Source: Chlamydiales bacterium
Lineage (GTDB): Bacteria; Chlamydiota; Chlamydiia; Chlamydiales; SM23-39
Length of the DNA stretch: 64,000 nucleotides
NCBI GenBank assembly: GCA_030681135.1
Contig: JAUXXF010000026.1
Location: forward strand, 1-64,000
Reading direction: 5' to 3'
Part shown: positions 1-8,447 of the stretch, in pieces
Numbering within the stretch: the stretch's first letter is position 1
How the letters are laid out: the number at the start of each line of letters is the position of its first letter
Program-made: the position numbers and the translations under genes
The notes under the pieces: model-generated
The model's input: the letters and a program-made list of their open reading frames with translations, nothing else
What the model was told of the DNA's origin: nothing
Databases searched by the model: none

Positions 1-134
1 AGGGTTCGTCGATTTTCGGGATTATTTTGGCCGATTTTCGATTTTTTTTGCGGGGGTAATATAGGCGAATTGATATTACCCCCTCAAAAAAAATCGAAAA
101 TCGGCTCAAAAGAACCCGAAAATCGACAGAACCT
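1..134. repeat. Long imperfect palindrome (about 60-bp arms)
   Basis: The left arm (about 2-61) and the reverse complement of the right arm (about 73-134) match along most of their length around a short loop near 62-72. Both arms share GATTTTCGGG, CCGATTTTCGATTTTTTTTG and GGGGGTAATAT. It lies directly downstream of the minus-strand methyltransferase stop, so it could act as a terminator. A partial copy of the right arm recurs at 10488-10525, which suggests a dispersed palindromic repeat family. The element may extend left of the window. Confidence 0.75.
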
Positions 135-958
135 TAACTCAAGCATAAGGTCAGACACTTCGCAAAAGAACCTGAAGGAATCGAAAGAGCCTGAGGAGAA
201 GAAAGCGCCATTTCCCCTGTAATTATCTGAGCTGAGCCCACCACCTGTCGCATGAGATGCTCCATCACAATCGGAGTAAACCCTGGCGTATGACAAGAAA
301 AAATCAAAAATTTTCGACGAGGAGACAAAAGCTCTTTACATAGCTCCAACAGAGGCAATACCTCGTCTTCGATCTTAAAAACCTCTCCCTTGGCTCCCCT
401 GCCAAATGTAGGAGGATCTAGAATAATCCCCTCATAAACTGACTTTCTTTTCACTTCTCTTCGTAAAAATTTTACAGCATCATCAACAATCCAGCGAATG
501 GGCGCCTTATCAAGCTGATTGAGCTTGGCATTTTCCCTAGCCCAATCCACCATTCCCTTAGAAGCGTCGACATGGCATACCTCAGCCCCTTGCTTTGCTG
601 CTGCAAGAGTCACTCCTCCCGAATAAGCAAAGAGATTCAAAATTCGATCTTTTGGCTCTATATATTGTCTCATCCATTGCCATAGATCTGCATGCTCGGG
701 AAATACTCCTAAATGTCCAAAATCTGTCGGAGAGATCTTAAACTGCACATCTCCGATAGTAGCCGTCCATTCTTTAGGCAGTTTCTTTGCAAACACCCAA
801 CGATTTCCTGGCTCTCTAGAAAAAGAAGCATCAGCTGAAGCCCACAAAGCTGGTTTTTCGGGACGCCATAAAGCCTGAGGGCAAGGGCGAATCAAGGTAT
901 GTTGAGAAAAACGCTCCAGCTTGCGGCCAGATCCGCTGTCGATCAGTTCGTAACTCAT
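134..958 (-). CDS. Class I SAM-dependent methyltransferase, RlmI/COG1092-like
   Basis: Predicted 274-aa cytosolic methyltransferase of the family that methylates rRNA cytosines (RlmI/RlmK type); the exact target is not known. A SAM-binding motif I is visible (ILNLFAYSGGVTLAAA), followed by an acidic motif II (VCHVDAS) and the catalytic-type LDPPTFGRG motif. The chosen start is the ATG at 958, which overlaps the cinA stop (ATGA); an open frame continues 22 codons upstream but would run inside cinA. It is the last gene of the overlapping nrdR-dksA-lspA-cinA series, so it is probably co-transcribed and translationally coupled. Confidence 0.8.
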   Translation of the reverse strand: MSYELIDSGSGRKLERFSQHTLIRPCPQALWRPEKPALWASADASFSREPGNRWVFAKKLPKEWTATIGDVQFKISPTDFGHLGVFPEHADLWQWMRQYIEPKDRILNLFAYSGGVTLAAAKQGAEVCHVDASKGMVDWARENAKLNQLDKAPIRWIVDDAVKFLRREVKRKSVYEGIILDPPTFGRGAKGEVFKIEDEVLPLLELCKELLSPRRKFLIFSCHTPGFTPIVMEHLMRQVVGSAQIITGEMALSSPQALSIPSGSFAKCLTLCLS

Positions 959-2079
959 GAAAATGTCATTGCTCCATGCACTAAGCGGCGCCAAAGGGCC
1001 CCAAGCGCAGTATTCACTACCCATTGAATGCCGGTTGTCCGATCCAAAGGGGCACGCAAAAGGCCAATATCGCTGGCTTCTCCTCTTTGCGCAATTCCGA
1101 TATAAACAGTTCCTACAGGCTTTTCTTTGCTTCCCCCACAGGGGCCCAAAAGACCAGAAACTGCCATCGCAATATCTGCATCGGTCTCTCTAAAAATCCC
1201 TTGGATCATCTCTTCAACAATGTTAAAACTCACAGCTCCAGCTTCTACGAGAGTCGATCGAGAAATTTGTAAAAATCGTTCCTTCCAGGCATTACTATAA
1301 AGCACTAAAGAGCCTAAAAAATAAGATGAGGCTCCAGGCATAGCTGTGATCGCAGAAGCAATGGCACCCCCACTACAAGATTCAGCAAGCCCCATTGTTT
1401 TTTTTTGTTCTATGCATATTTGATGCACTGTAGGAGCTATGGCCAGAGGCCCCAAATAAAACGTGGGGAAGCGAGAGCGCAACCTCTCTGCCATCTCACG
1501 TAGCTTTTCTTCAAAAGAGCCACAAAACTCTATGAATAAAAGTCCCTGCGAAGGATAAATCCCAATGTCCACATCTGCATTGTTTTGTCGCATCTCTTCT
1601 AAAAAAGGATTTACTTCTACTTCACGAAGAAGACAAAGATAACATCCCAGCCGACAATAAGGCTTCAGAGGAGGGAATTTAGTTTGGAGCAGAGCCGACA
1701 CTTTGTCAATAAACATTTTCTCCATCTCTCGAGGAGGCCCTGGGAGCAAAAGGAGACTTGTGGGCCCTTCACAAAAAACCCCTGAAGCTGTCCCCATCGA
1801 ATTTGGCAATAAACTTTTTTTCTCAAACAATGGCTCTAAGGCTTGCCTTGTCACATCATCGATCGTAGGCCCCAAGCCTCCAGTCACTATCATGAGAGAT
1901 ACACGCTCAGAGGCTTCTCTATAAGCCTTCTGAATCAAAGACACATCATCGGGCACCACTGTATGGCGAGAGACAACATACCCCAAAAGAGAAAGCTGCC
2001 GGCTTAGAAAAGCAGCATTCCGATTGACTGTATGACCACTCAATAATTCAGAGCCAATTGTAAGGATTTCTACTTGCAT
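955..2079 (-). CDS. cinA: CinA family protein (MoCF-like domain plus nicotinamide-nucleotide amidase domain)
   Basis: 374-aa protein with the N-terminal molybdopterin-binding-like fold (start MQVEILTIGSELLSGHTVNR, then TGGLGPTIDD). The C-terminal CinA/PncC domain begins near residue 230 (GLAESCSGGAIASAI...PGASSYFLGSLV). In this family the C-terminal domain deamidates nicotinamide mononucleotide in NAD recycling and the N-terminal domain has ADP-ribose pyrophosphatase activity in some members. The ATG at 2079 is preferred over the in-frame start at 2100 because it begins exactly at the conserved MQVEILTIGSE. The 5' end overlaps lspA by 32 bp and the 3' end overlaps the methyltransferase start. 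Confidence 0.88.
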   Translation of the reverse strand: MQVEILTIGSELLSGHTVNRNAAFLSRQLSLLGYVVSRHTVVPDDVSLIQKAYREASERVSLMIVTGGLGPTIDDVTRQALEPLFEKKSLLPNSMGTASGVFCEGPTSLLLLPGPPREMEKMFIDKVSALLQTKFPPLKPYCRLGCYLCLLREVEVNPFLEEMRQNNADVDIGIYPSQGLLFIEFCGSFEEKLREMAERLRSRFPTFYLGPLAIAPTVHQICIEQKKTMGLAESCSGGAIASAITAMPGASSYFLGSLVLYSNAWKERFLQISRSTLVEAGAVSFNIVEEMIQGIFRETDADIAMAVSGLLGPCGGSKEKPVGTVYIGIAQRGEASDIGLLRAPLDRTTGIQWVVNTALGALWRRLVHGAMTFS

Positions 2080-2554
2080 AAAGTGTACCAAGAGCTCCAA
2101 GAGTAATATAAGAATCAGCTACATTAAATACTGGGAAGCTGAAGCCCCAAAACGTAAAATGAAACAAATCGATCACGCATCCATAGCGGCAATAGTCAAG
2201 ACCATTACCAAGAGCTCCTACAACAACGAGCCATAGAGGAAAACTAGCTCTTTTATGTTTATTAAAAAAAATCAAAAAAATCACAAGGCCGCAAATCAGG
2301 AAGATACGCAAAACAAATAATATACCTGGATACCCGGAAAACATCCCCCAGGCAGCCCCCATATTCGTCACAAGATTTAACGAAAAGGTAATCCCTTTCC
2401 ATTGAAAAATCCCAAGACCATGAAAAGGATACGGCTCAACCCAATGAATAAACGGAATATGGCTCAAAGCCCACTGCTTGGAAAAAATATCCACTCCCAA
2501 TAAGGCAAGCAGGCAAAGAGCCAATAGACAAAGATTACAAAAGTCCTTTTTCAA
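2048..2554 (-). CDS. lspA: Lipoprotein signal peptidase II
   Basis: 168-aa integral inner-membrane aspartyl protease that cleaves the signal peptide of prolipoproteins after diacylglyceryl transfer. Four hydrophobic segments are apparent. The conserved boxes GALGNGLDYCRYGCVIDLF and FNVADSYITLG carry the family aspartates; Y replaces the more usual R after GNxxD. The start is a TTG at 2554 overlapping the end of dksA by 20 bp, needed to keep the first membrane helix. Several lipobox-bearing proteins in this window (ZnuA, the BamE-like protein, the DTG protein, the solute-binding protein) are likely substrates. Confidence 0.9.
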   Translation of the reverse strand: MKKDFCNLCLLALCLLALLGVDIFSKQWALSHIPFIHWVEPYPFHGLGIFQWKGITFSLNLVTNMGAAWGMFSGYPGILFVLRIFLICGLVIFLIFFNKHKRASFPLWLVVVGALGNGLDYCRYGCVIDLFHFTFWGFSFPVFNVADSYITLGALGTLYASRNPYNWL

Positions 2555-2900
2555 ATTTTTCCTGCGCTTTGACCGTCATCGTTGCATAAGGAATCGCCTC
2601 GAGTCTTTTCATGGGAATCTCTTCCCCAGATAGATCGCAAACTCCGTATGTATTTTCCGTAATTTTCTCTAAAGCCCGGTCAATTTGACGAAGGAGCCCA
2701 AACTCTTGGTTGCTCACCTCTAAATTAATATTGCGCACAAAATCATCTGTCCCCTCATCTGCCGAATGCTGTGAATAGCCTTTCGACTCATCTGCCTGCG
2801 TCACCTCTTTTTTGGTGTCTTGCAAGGTGCGAGTAATTTGACCGCGAAGCTCTTCCAATCTCTTCTTAAAATAAGCAATTTCTTCTTTTTTCAATGGCAT
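2535..2900 (-). CDS. dksA: DksA/TraR family RNA polymerase-binding regulator with degenerate zinc finger
   Basis: 121-aa member of the DksA/TraR family, which binds the RNA polymerase secondary channel to tune transcription. It has a charged coiled-coil N-terminal half (KRLEELRGQITRTLQDTKKE) with acidic residues near the predicted tip (DESKGYSQHSADEGTDD). The C-terminal finger region reads YGVCDLSGEEIPMKRLEAIP, then TMTVKAQEKFEKG. Only the first of the four classical zinc-binding cysteines is present, so zinc binding by the usual C4 site is unlikely. It overlaps nrdR by 10 bp and lspA by 20 bp, and C. trachomatis has dksA in the same neighbourhood. Confidence 0.85.
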   Translation of the reverse strand: MPLKKEEIAYFKKRLEELRGQITRTLQDTKKEVTQADESKGYSQHSADEGTDDFVRNINLEVSNQEFGLLRQIDRALEKITENTYGVCDLSGEEIPMKRLEAIPYATMTVKAQEKFEKGLL

Positions 2901-3382
2901 GAATCATCCTCGACTTCTTGCGCAGCAACCTCTTCCATAGGCACAATAGAGCGGATCGCCTCAACAAGTTCATTGATATGTTTAAACCGTTTATAAACAC
3001 AGGCAAAACGAATATAGGCAACTACATCCATTTTCTGTAAATGCGCCATGACGATCTCCCCTAATACCCGACTCTCAATTTCCCGATGCCCTCCGGCCAT
3101 CAAATCCGCTTTAATTTGGGAGGCTAACACCCTAACTTGATCATGGCTGACCCGCGTATGCCTACACGCCGCATCAATTCCATGAATCAATTTATCTTGT
3201 TGAAAATCTTCATAGGTACCATCCCTTTTTTTTACTTGCATGATCAAATCGACCGTCTCAAACGTCGTGAAGCGACGCATACATTGCCCGCATTCGCGAC
3301 GTCTTCGTATTGCATTTATTTCTAATGCATTACGAGAATCGGTCACTTTAGAATCTTCATGGTTGCAAAAGGGACATCTCAC
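2891..3382 (-). CDS. nrdR: Transcriptional repressor NrdR (ribonucleotide reductase regulator)
   Basis: 163-aa NrdR: an N-terminal zinc ribbon (CPFCN...CGQCMRRFTTFE) followed by an ATP-cone domain (VKKRDGTYEDFQQDKLIHGI). NrdR senses ATP/dATP and represses ribonucleotide reductase genes. The start is the GTG at 3382, immediately before RCPFC; no ATG fits the conserved N-terminus. It heads the overlapping five-gene minus-strand operon. No nrd genes or obvious paired NrdR boxes are present nearby. Confidence 0.92.
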   Translation of the reverse strand: MRCPFCNHEDSKVTDSRNALEINAIRRRRECGQCMRRFTTFETVDLIMQVKKRDGTYEDFQQDKLIHGIDAACRHTRVSHDQVRVLASQIKADLMAGGHREIESRVLGEIVMAHLQKMDVVAYIRFACVYKRFKHINELVEAIRSIVPMEEVAAQEVEDDSCH

Positions 3383-3478
3383 GACAATCTCACTTAGAGT
3401 GATCTCTTTGCCTATTTAGGCTGTTCCACATTTTTTGTGAATATTTATTTCAGAAATTGTATTTAAAAACAAGAAAAA

Positions 3479-3565
3479 CGGAGAGGGTGGGATTCGAACC
3501 CACGGTACGCGTTAACGCACACACGCTTTCCAAGCGTGCTCCTTAAGCCACTCGGACACCTCTCC
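3479..3565 (-). tRNA. tRNA-Ser (anticodon GGA)
   Basis: The 87-nt minus-strand sequence folds as a type II tRNA. The acceptor GGAGAGG (5' end at 3565) pairs with CCTCTCC, and the discriminator G is at 3479. The D-arm starts TGTCCGAGTGG, the anticodon loop CTTGGAAAG carries GGA, and there is a long variable arm and the T-arm GGGTTCGAATCCC. CCA is not encoded. It lies between divergently read nrdR and znuA. Confidence 0.95.
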
Positions 3566-3644
3566 AAGGAAGAAACATTCGCCACTAAAGAGATCATAGG
3601 TTATTCTATTGGCTCTTAAGTGACAAGAGGGTATTGTTATTTTT

Positions 3645-4523
3645 ATGAGAAAAAAAATCTTTTGCCTAGTTATTTTTGCATTTTTCGCCTCCTGCGAAAA
3701 AGGTCCTCCTACTGAAACAAAAAAACCTTTGGTATGGGTAAGCATTGCCCCTTATCAAAAAATCATTCAACGTTTAGCAGGACCTGACATCGAAGTAGAA
3801 ACAATCGTTCCTGGACAGGTGGACCCGCACAGTTTTGAACCCACATCAAGACAAGTGATCCATATGGACCGAGGACTGGTCTGGTTTCGAATCGGAGAGC
3901 CCTTTGAAAAAAAAATCTTGCCACTTTTGCAAAAAAGAAATCCCCAATTAGTCACACTTGATCTGAGAGAGAACATCGAACTCATCACAGAAGAGGGTCC
4001 GTCGTGCTCCCATTGCAGCATAGATCATCAGGACCGTCACATTTGGATGAGCCCAAAAACCACACAGATCCAAGCCATCCAAATTGCCCGGACACTGCAA
4101 CAAGTATTTCCAGAAAAAAAACAAGAGATCGCTCAAAATCTGGAAGCTCTTTCTAAAGATCTCCTTGAGCTCGATGCGAAAATTCAGACTCTTTTAAGCT
4201 CTTCAGTCCATCGAACGATCTTGGTCTCGCATCCCGCCTTCGGGTATTTTTGCAAAGACTATGCCTGTACCCAGCTTTCTGTCGAATATGAAGGGAAAGA
4301 CCCTCGCCCAAAACATATTGAAAAAATTTTAGCCCAAGCAACATTACACCAAACTAGAATTGCCATTGTTTTGCCCCAGTATAATAATAAAGGAGCGCAG
4401 CTTCTGGCAGAAAAACTTCACATCCCCGTGCACATGGTAGACCCCTATTCTTCCGATTATTTTGAAACTCTCCTTTCGCTTGCAAACCTCATCGCTAACT
4501 CTAAGCAATCTTCTACGCCATGA
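3645..4523 (+). CDS. znuA: Metal ABC transporter substrate-binding lipoprotein, ZnuA-like
   Basis: 292-aa cluster A-I (ZnuA/TroA-type) solute-binding protein for Zn2+ or Mn2+. An N-terminal signal with the lipobox FASC near residue 17 predicts a lipid-anchored protein. Family motifs are DPHSFEPTSRQV and HIWMSPKTTQIQ, with a Cys/His-rich loop (CSHCSIDHQDRH) and a later VSHPAFGYF that probably holds another metal-binding histidine. Its stop overlaps the ATP-binding subunit start (ATGA at 4520). The chlamydial counterpart is the CT415-CT417 transporter beside the rplU-rpmA-obgE block. Metal specificity cannot be fixed from sequence. Confidence 0.88.
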   Translation: MRKKIFCLVIFAFFASCEKGPPTETKKPLVWVSIAPYQKIIQRLAGPDIEVETIVPGQVDPHSFEPTSRQVIHMDRGLVWFRIGEPFEKKILPLLQKRNPQLVTLDLRENIELITEEGPSCSHCSIDHQDRHIWMSPKTTQIQAIQIARTLQQVFPEKKQEIAQNLEALSKDLLELDAKIQTLLSSSVHRTILVSHPAFGYFCKDYACTQLSVEYEGKDPRPKHIEKILAQATLHQTRIAIVLPQYNNKGAQLLAEKLHIPVHMVDPYSSDYFETLLSLANLIANSKQSSTP

Positions 4524-5266
4524 ATCATGCAGTCCAGGTAAATGACGTTAGCTTTTTTTATGCAGAGCAGCCCATTTTGAGGCACGTCAATATAGAGATC
4601 AAACAAGGGGAATTTATTGGCATCATTGGCCCTAATGGAGGAGGGAAAACCACCCTTCTTAAAATGCTCATGGGTTTTTTAGCGCCCCAAACAGGTTCTA
4701 TCCAGATCTTCAATAAAACCCCCGAAAAAGCTCGCCTTTCTATCGCCTACGTTCCTCAAGCGCATCGATTTGATCGAAGTTTTCCCATCACAACTTATGA
4801 ATTGATCTTAATGGGAGCTCTTTCAAAAATTCCTCCTATAGGAAAAATCCCCCCCTCCATTGTTGATAAGGCAGGTGCGCTCATCGATCATCTAGGGCTA
4901 ACATCTCATCAGCATAAATCTTTTGGAGCTCTATCTGGCGGCCTAGCTCAACGGGCCCTTTTAGCAAGAGCCCTTCTCTCGGAACCAAATCTTCTTTTGC
5001 TCGATGAACCAACTGCAAATATCGACCCTCCCTCTGCGCTCTTAATCATTGAACTGCTCCAACAGCTTAAAGGAGAAAAAACCATTCTTCTTGTGACTCA
5101 CGATCTAAAAACAATCATTGAACGGGTCGATCGAATCCTATGCGTTGAAGGCACTGTCCACTCTTTTTTCGCGCAGGATGTTTGCGAACATTTTGCTTTC
5201 GGGTTATACCACACTCCCCTGCTCGACGTCCCGATTAACCACTTTTTTAAGAAGAAAGGAACCTAG
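4520..5266 (+). CDS. znuC: Metal ABC transporter ATP-binding protein, ZnuC-like
   Basis: 248-aa ATPase of the ZnuC/MntB type. Walker A is GPNGGGKTT, the Q-loop region is YVPQAHRFD, the signature is LSGGLAQR, Walker B is LLLLDEPT and the H-loop is LLVTHD. It energises the importer formed with the proteins on either side. Translation is coupled to znuA through a 4-bp overlap, and the permease starts 5 bp after its stop. Confidence 0.9.
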   Translation: MNHAVQVNDVSFFYAEQPILRHVNIEIKQGEFIGIIGPNGGGKTTLLKMLMGFLAPQTGSIQIFNKTPEKARLSIAYVPQAHRFDRSFPITTYELILMGALSKIPPIGKIPPSIVDKAGALIDHLGLTSHQHKSFGALSGGLAQRALLARALLSEPNLLLLDEPTANIDPPSALLIIELLQQLKGEKTILLVTHDLKTIIERVDRILCVEGTVHSFFAQDVCEHFAFGLYHTPLLDVPINHFFKKKGT

Positions 5267-5271
5267 CCCAG

Positions 5272-6111
5272 ATGTTTTTCCAAGCGCTCATTGAAAATTC
5301 TTTTTTACAAACAGCCCTTTGGGCGGGCCTTCTTGCCTCGATTGCCAGCGGCATCATCGGCTCTTTTGTCGTCGTAAAAAGGATTGCCTTTATCGGAGGG
5401 AGCATTTCTCATTCTATTTTGGGCGGAATGGGGCTTTGTCTATGGCTTCAAAGGGTTCACGGAATTGAATGGGCAGATCCTATTTTAGGCGCTTTTGGAG
5501 CCTCTTTAGTGTCAGCTTGGGTGATCGGTTGGATTCATCTCAATTATAGACAAAGAGAAGACTCTGTGATCGCCGTCATCTGGTCTATTGGCATGGCAAT
5601 CGGAGTCATTTTCATTACTTTAACTCCAGGCACCAATGTAGAGCTCATGAATTTTCTCTTTGGTAATATTTTATGGGTCAGCTCAAAAGATTTACTACTA
5701 CTTGCAGGACTCGATATCGCCATCCTATGCCTTGTCGCCTTTTATTATCGGAAACTCCTCGCCCTTTGTTTCGACGAAGAACAGGCGCGTTTACAAGGAG
5801 TTGCTGTTAAAAAAATTTACTTACTCTTGCTTAGCCTAGTAGCTCTTTCCATCGTCCTTTTAACACAAGTGATTGGAACCATTTTGGTCATCACACTACT
5901 GACTATCCCCGCAACCACGGCGGCTCTCTTTACAAACCGTCTCTCTATACTGATGACTATCGCTTCTTGCCTGACCGCCTTTTTTTGTTTTTTTGGCCTC
6001 GGAGCTTCCTATGAGCTCAACTGGCCGCCAGGGGCCACCATCGCTCTCATTGCAGCTATTTTTTACTTATCGGCCCTGGCGTACAAAAAAAGAAAAATCG
6101 CCTACGCTTAA
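5272..6111 (+). CDS. znuB: Metal ABC transporter permease, ZnuB-like
   Basis: 279-aa ABC-3 family inner-membrane permease with about eight hydrophobic segments. The early GGSISHSILGGMGL motif is the family hallmark, and LLTIPATTAALFTNRLSILM lies near the C-terminus. It completes the three-gene znuA-znuC-znuB operon. The gene ends 72 bp before rplU, which has its own promoter. Confidence 0.88.
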   Translation: MFFQALIENSFLQTALWAGLLASIASGIIGSFVVVKRIAFIGGSISHSILGGMGLCLWLQRVHGIEWADPILGAFGASLVSAWVIGWIHLNYRQREDSVIAVIWSIGMAIGVIFITLTPGTNVELMNFLFGNILWVSSKDLLLLAGLDIAILCLVAFYYRKLLALCFDEEQARLQGVAVKKIYLLLLSLVALSIVLLTQVIGTILVITLLTIPATTAALFTNRLSILMTIASCLTAFFCFFGLGASYELNWPPGATIALIAAIFYLSALAYKKRKIAYA

Positions 6112-6119
6112 GAGGTCTA

Positions 6120-6148
6120 TTGACAAAGGAACTTATTTCAGGTAATAT
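6120..6148 (+). promoter_or_regulatory. Predicted sigma-70-type promoter for rplU-rpmA-obgE
   Basis: TTGACA (6120-6125) and TAATAT (6143-6148) are separated by exactly 17 bp. A strong ribosome-binding site (CGGAGG) lies just upstream of the rplU ATG at 6184. The position, right after the transporter operon, fits independent transcription of the ribosomal block. Confidence 0.7.
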
Positions 6149-6183
6149 CCCCTGGAAATTCGAATTGTTCCGGAGGAACCTAG

Positions 6184-6495
6184 ATGTACGCTATTATTAC
6201 AAGCGGCGGTAAACAATACCGCGTCGCTGAAGGCGATGAGCTCAATGTCGAGCTGCTTAACGCTGAAAAAAATTTTATATTTGATAAAGTTTTATTGATT
6301 GACGATGGAAAAAATCCTATCGTTGGATTGCCCTATATCCCGAACTGCACCGTTCATGCCGAACTGGTTGACGAAGTCAAAGGCCCAAAGGTCATTGCCT
6401 ATAAATACAGAAAGAGAAAAAAATCTCGCCGCCTCGTAGGGCACCGTCAACGGTATACACGAGTAAAAATTGTCAAAATAACGACAGCAGCTTAA
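6184..6495 (+). CDS. rplU: 50S ribosomal protein L21
   Basis: 103-aa L21 with the typical start [18 protein letters not shown] and C-terminal [16 protein letters not shown], which contacts 23S rRNA. Full length for the family. First gene of the classical rplU-rpmA-obgE operon, preceded by CGGAGG. Confidence 0.97.
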   Translation: MYAIITSGGKQYRVAEGDELNVELLNAEKNFIFDKVLLIDDGKNPIVGLPYIPNCTVHAELVDEVKGPKVIAYKYRKRKKSRRLVGHRQRYTRVKIVKITTAA

Positions 6496-6505
6496 AGGTT
6501 TACAC

Positions 6506-6760
6506 ATGGCACATAAGAAAGGACAAGGGTCTACTCGAAACGGACGTGATTCCCACTCTCAGCGGCTTGGGATCAAGGCTACAATGGGACAATTTGTCAC
6601 AGCGGGAAGCATTCTCGTAAGACAATGTGGAACCAAATGGCATCCTGCAAAAAATGTAGGGATGGGAAGGGATTATACGATTTTTGCATTAACAGATGGG
6701 ATTGTCTCATTTCGCAAAGCCGATAAAACCTACGTGTCTATTATCCCCCAACAACAATAA
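6506..6760 (+). CDS. rpmA: 50S ribosomal protein L27
   Basis: 84-aa L27 with the canonical N-terminus [20 protein letters not shown], which reaches the peptidyl-transferase centre. There is no N-terminal extension of the Firmicutes type that needs cleavage. It starts 10 bp after rplU. Confidence 0.97.
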   Translation: MAHKKGQGSTRNGRDSHSQRLGIKATMGQFVTAGSILVRQCGTKWHPAKNVGMGRDYTIFALTDGIVSFRKADKTYVSIIPQQQ

Positions 6761-6772
6761 TTTGATTGCCCT

Positions 6773-7798
6773 ATGTTTGTCGATCGCGTTACACTAAAGT
6801 TATCGGCAGGCAAGGGTGGCAACGGCGTCATTGCATGGCGCCGAGAGAAATATATCCCTAAAGGGGGACCTGCAGGAGGAGATGGAGGCCATGGCGGCTC
6901 GATCATCCTACAAGCAGATCCCCAAGTTCACTCTTTAGAAGCTTATCGCAATCACTCCATCATCAAAGCGCAAAATGGCCAGCCCGGCGGAGGCAATAAC
7001 CGCACAGGGAAAAACGGGGAAGATTTTGTCTTAAAAATCCCATTGGGAACCCTCGTTAAAAATGCCGCAACCCAAGAAATTCTTTATGATTTCACACAAG
7101 AGGCTCAAAAATGCCATCTTTGTGCGGGAGGTAAAGGGGGCAAAGGCAATAGCCGCTTCAAAACTTCAACGAATCAAGCGCCTTTTATATGCACACCTGG
7201 AACGGAAGGGCAAGATTGCGAAGTAGAACTAGAATTAAAGTTGATTGCGGATGTCGGCTTTGTCGGGATGCCTAATGCAGGAAAATCGACTCTGATTAAA
7301 GAGCTTGCTCATATCCAAGTAAAGATCGCTCCTTATCCATTCACTACTTTAAAGCCGAATCTGGGAATTGTAGAGTTTGATGATTACTCCCGTCTTTTAC
7401 TTGCAGATATTCCTGGAATCATCAAAGAAGCTCATGCTGATAAAGGTTTGGGACTTTCTTTCCTAAAGCATATAGAAAGAACCTCTGCATTGATTTATGT
7501 CATTGAAATAGCTCCTTGGGAAGAACGGGATCCTTATGAAGAGTTTATGATGCTGCAACATGAACTCAAAGCCTATAATCCCGCGATGTTGGAAAAGCCT
7601 TTCCTTGTCGCATTAAATAAAATCGACCAAGAAGGCGCAGATCCTTTCATCCAGTCTTTCCGAGATCGTTATCCTTTTGACCCATCTACTCTCTTTGAGA
7701 TTTCAGCTCTTCAAGGAATTGGGACAGAAACCCTAAAAACCGCAATTCGTGCGCTCGTAAAAACCAGAGAGACTAAGGAAGCGCTGGCCCTTATATAA
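6773..7798 (+). CDS. obgE: Obg family GTPase (CgtA)
   Basis: 341-aa Obg GTPase involved in late 50S assembly and stress signalling. The glycine-rich Obg fold occupies the N-terminal ~155 residues (KLSAGKGGNGVIAWRREKYI). The G domain follows: G1 GMPNAGKST, G2 PFTTLKP, G3 DIPGI, G4 NKID, G5 SALQG. The short C-terminal region lacks a long OCT tail. Third gene of the rplU operon. Confidence 0.95.
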   Translation: MFVDRVTLKLSAGKGGNGVIAWRREKYIPKGGPAGGDGGHGGSIILQADPQVHSLEAYRNHSIIKAQNGQPGGGNNRTGKNGEDFVLKIPLGTLVKNAATQEILYDFTQEAQKCHLCAGGKGGKGNSRFKTSTNQAPFICTPGTEGQDCEVELELKLIADVGFVGMPNAGKSTLIKELAHIQVKIAPYPFTTLKPNLGIVEFDDYSRLLLADIPGIIKEAHADKGLGLSFLKHIERTSALIYVIEIAPWEERDPYEEFMMLQHELKAYNPAMLEKPFLVALNKIDQEGADPFIQSFRDRYPFDPSTLFEISALQGIGTETLKTAIRALVKTRETKEALALI

Positions 7799-7827
7799 AG
7801 ACCAGCCTCTTAAAAAGCAGATTTCTC

Positions 7828-8271
7828 TCAATCCTCGTCAAAGTCAAAATCGAAAAACCAGTCGTCGCCGTCTTCATCTTCTTCATCGAAGAATTCAAAG
7901 AGACCTTCATAGAGTTCTACGTCTATATAATCTGGATCAGCAGGCTCGACTGAACAGCATGAAATCACCATTCTAATCGTCTCATCTTCAAATGAGATCA
8001 ATTTGCCTGTATCGTCTCCATCTCTTGGGCAAGTAAAACTGCCAACCTGATTGCCCCACGCATATTCTGCTGAGAGAATTTTCACATAACGATAACCATT
8101 TTCTTTTGCCAATTCCAGTGCTTGCCACAAAATATAGCCAGTTGTCCCAGCGGTCACTAGAAATTGGTCCATCGATTCTTCTTCAGGGCTAGGAAACGAA
8201 ACAGCCTGAAGCTGCGAGCTAGAAAATAAACTAGCTAACACCATTAACACTGCGAACATCTTTGATTTCAT
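7828..8271 (-). CDS. Hypothetical exported acidic protein
   Basis: 147 aa from the ATG at 8271, chosen because it begins a clear signal peptide (MKSKMFAVLMVLASLFSSSQ, probable cleavage after LQA). The mature protein contains the only two cysteines close together (SFTCPRDGD and VISCCSVEP). It ends in a very acidic, Phe/Trp-rich tail (DEEDEDGDDWFFDFDFDED). No family is recognised. The stop is convergent with obgE. Probably periplasmic or secreted; the acidic tail might bind cations, but that is a guess. Confidence 0.65.
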   Translation of the reverse strand: MKSKMFAVLMVLASLFSSSQLQAVSFPSPEEESMDQFLVTAGTTGYILWQALELAKENGYRYVKILSAEYAWGNQVGSFTCPRDGDDTGKLISFEDETIRMVISCCSVEPADPDYIDVELYEGLFEFFDEEDEDGDDWFFDFDFDED

Positions 8272-8385
8272 AAATAAATCCTCGTGTAAGTTAATAAATA
8301 GGAAGGACATCCTAACCTATAAACATTTTTTTATACAAGAAAAAATTTACCACTTTAGAAGGTTCAATGATTTTCTAAGAGAGCC

Positions 8386-8413
8386 AATGATGACATGAAT
8401 TCGTGTCATGATT
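8386..8413. promoter_or_regulatory. 28-bp palindromic operator-like site upstream of HipS-like gene
   Basis: The sequence fits AATnATGACAnGAATTCnTGTCATnATT, a perfect dyad apart from four variable positions. It ends 34 bp before the ATG at 8448, where a promoter or operator is expected. HipA-type operons are usually controlled by a HipB repressor that binds palindromes, but no hipB is seen here. Confidence 0.6.
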
Positions 8414-8447
8414 ATCTTAGTTAAAAAACGCGCTAAAGAGGTGTTTA

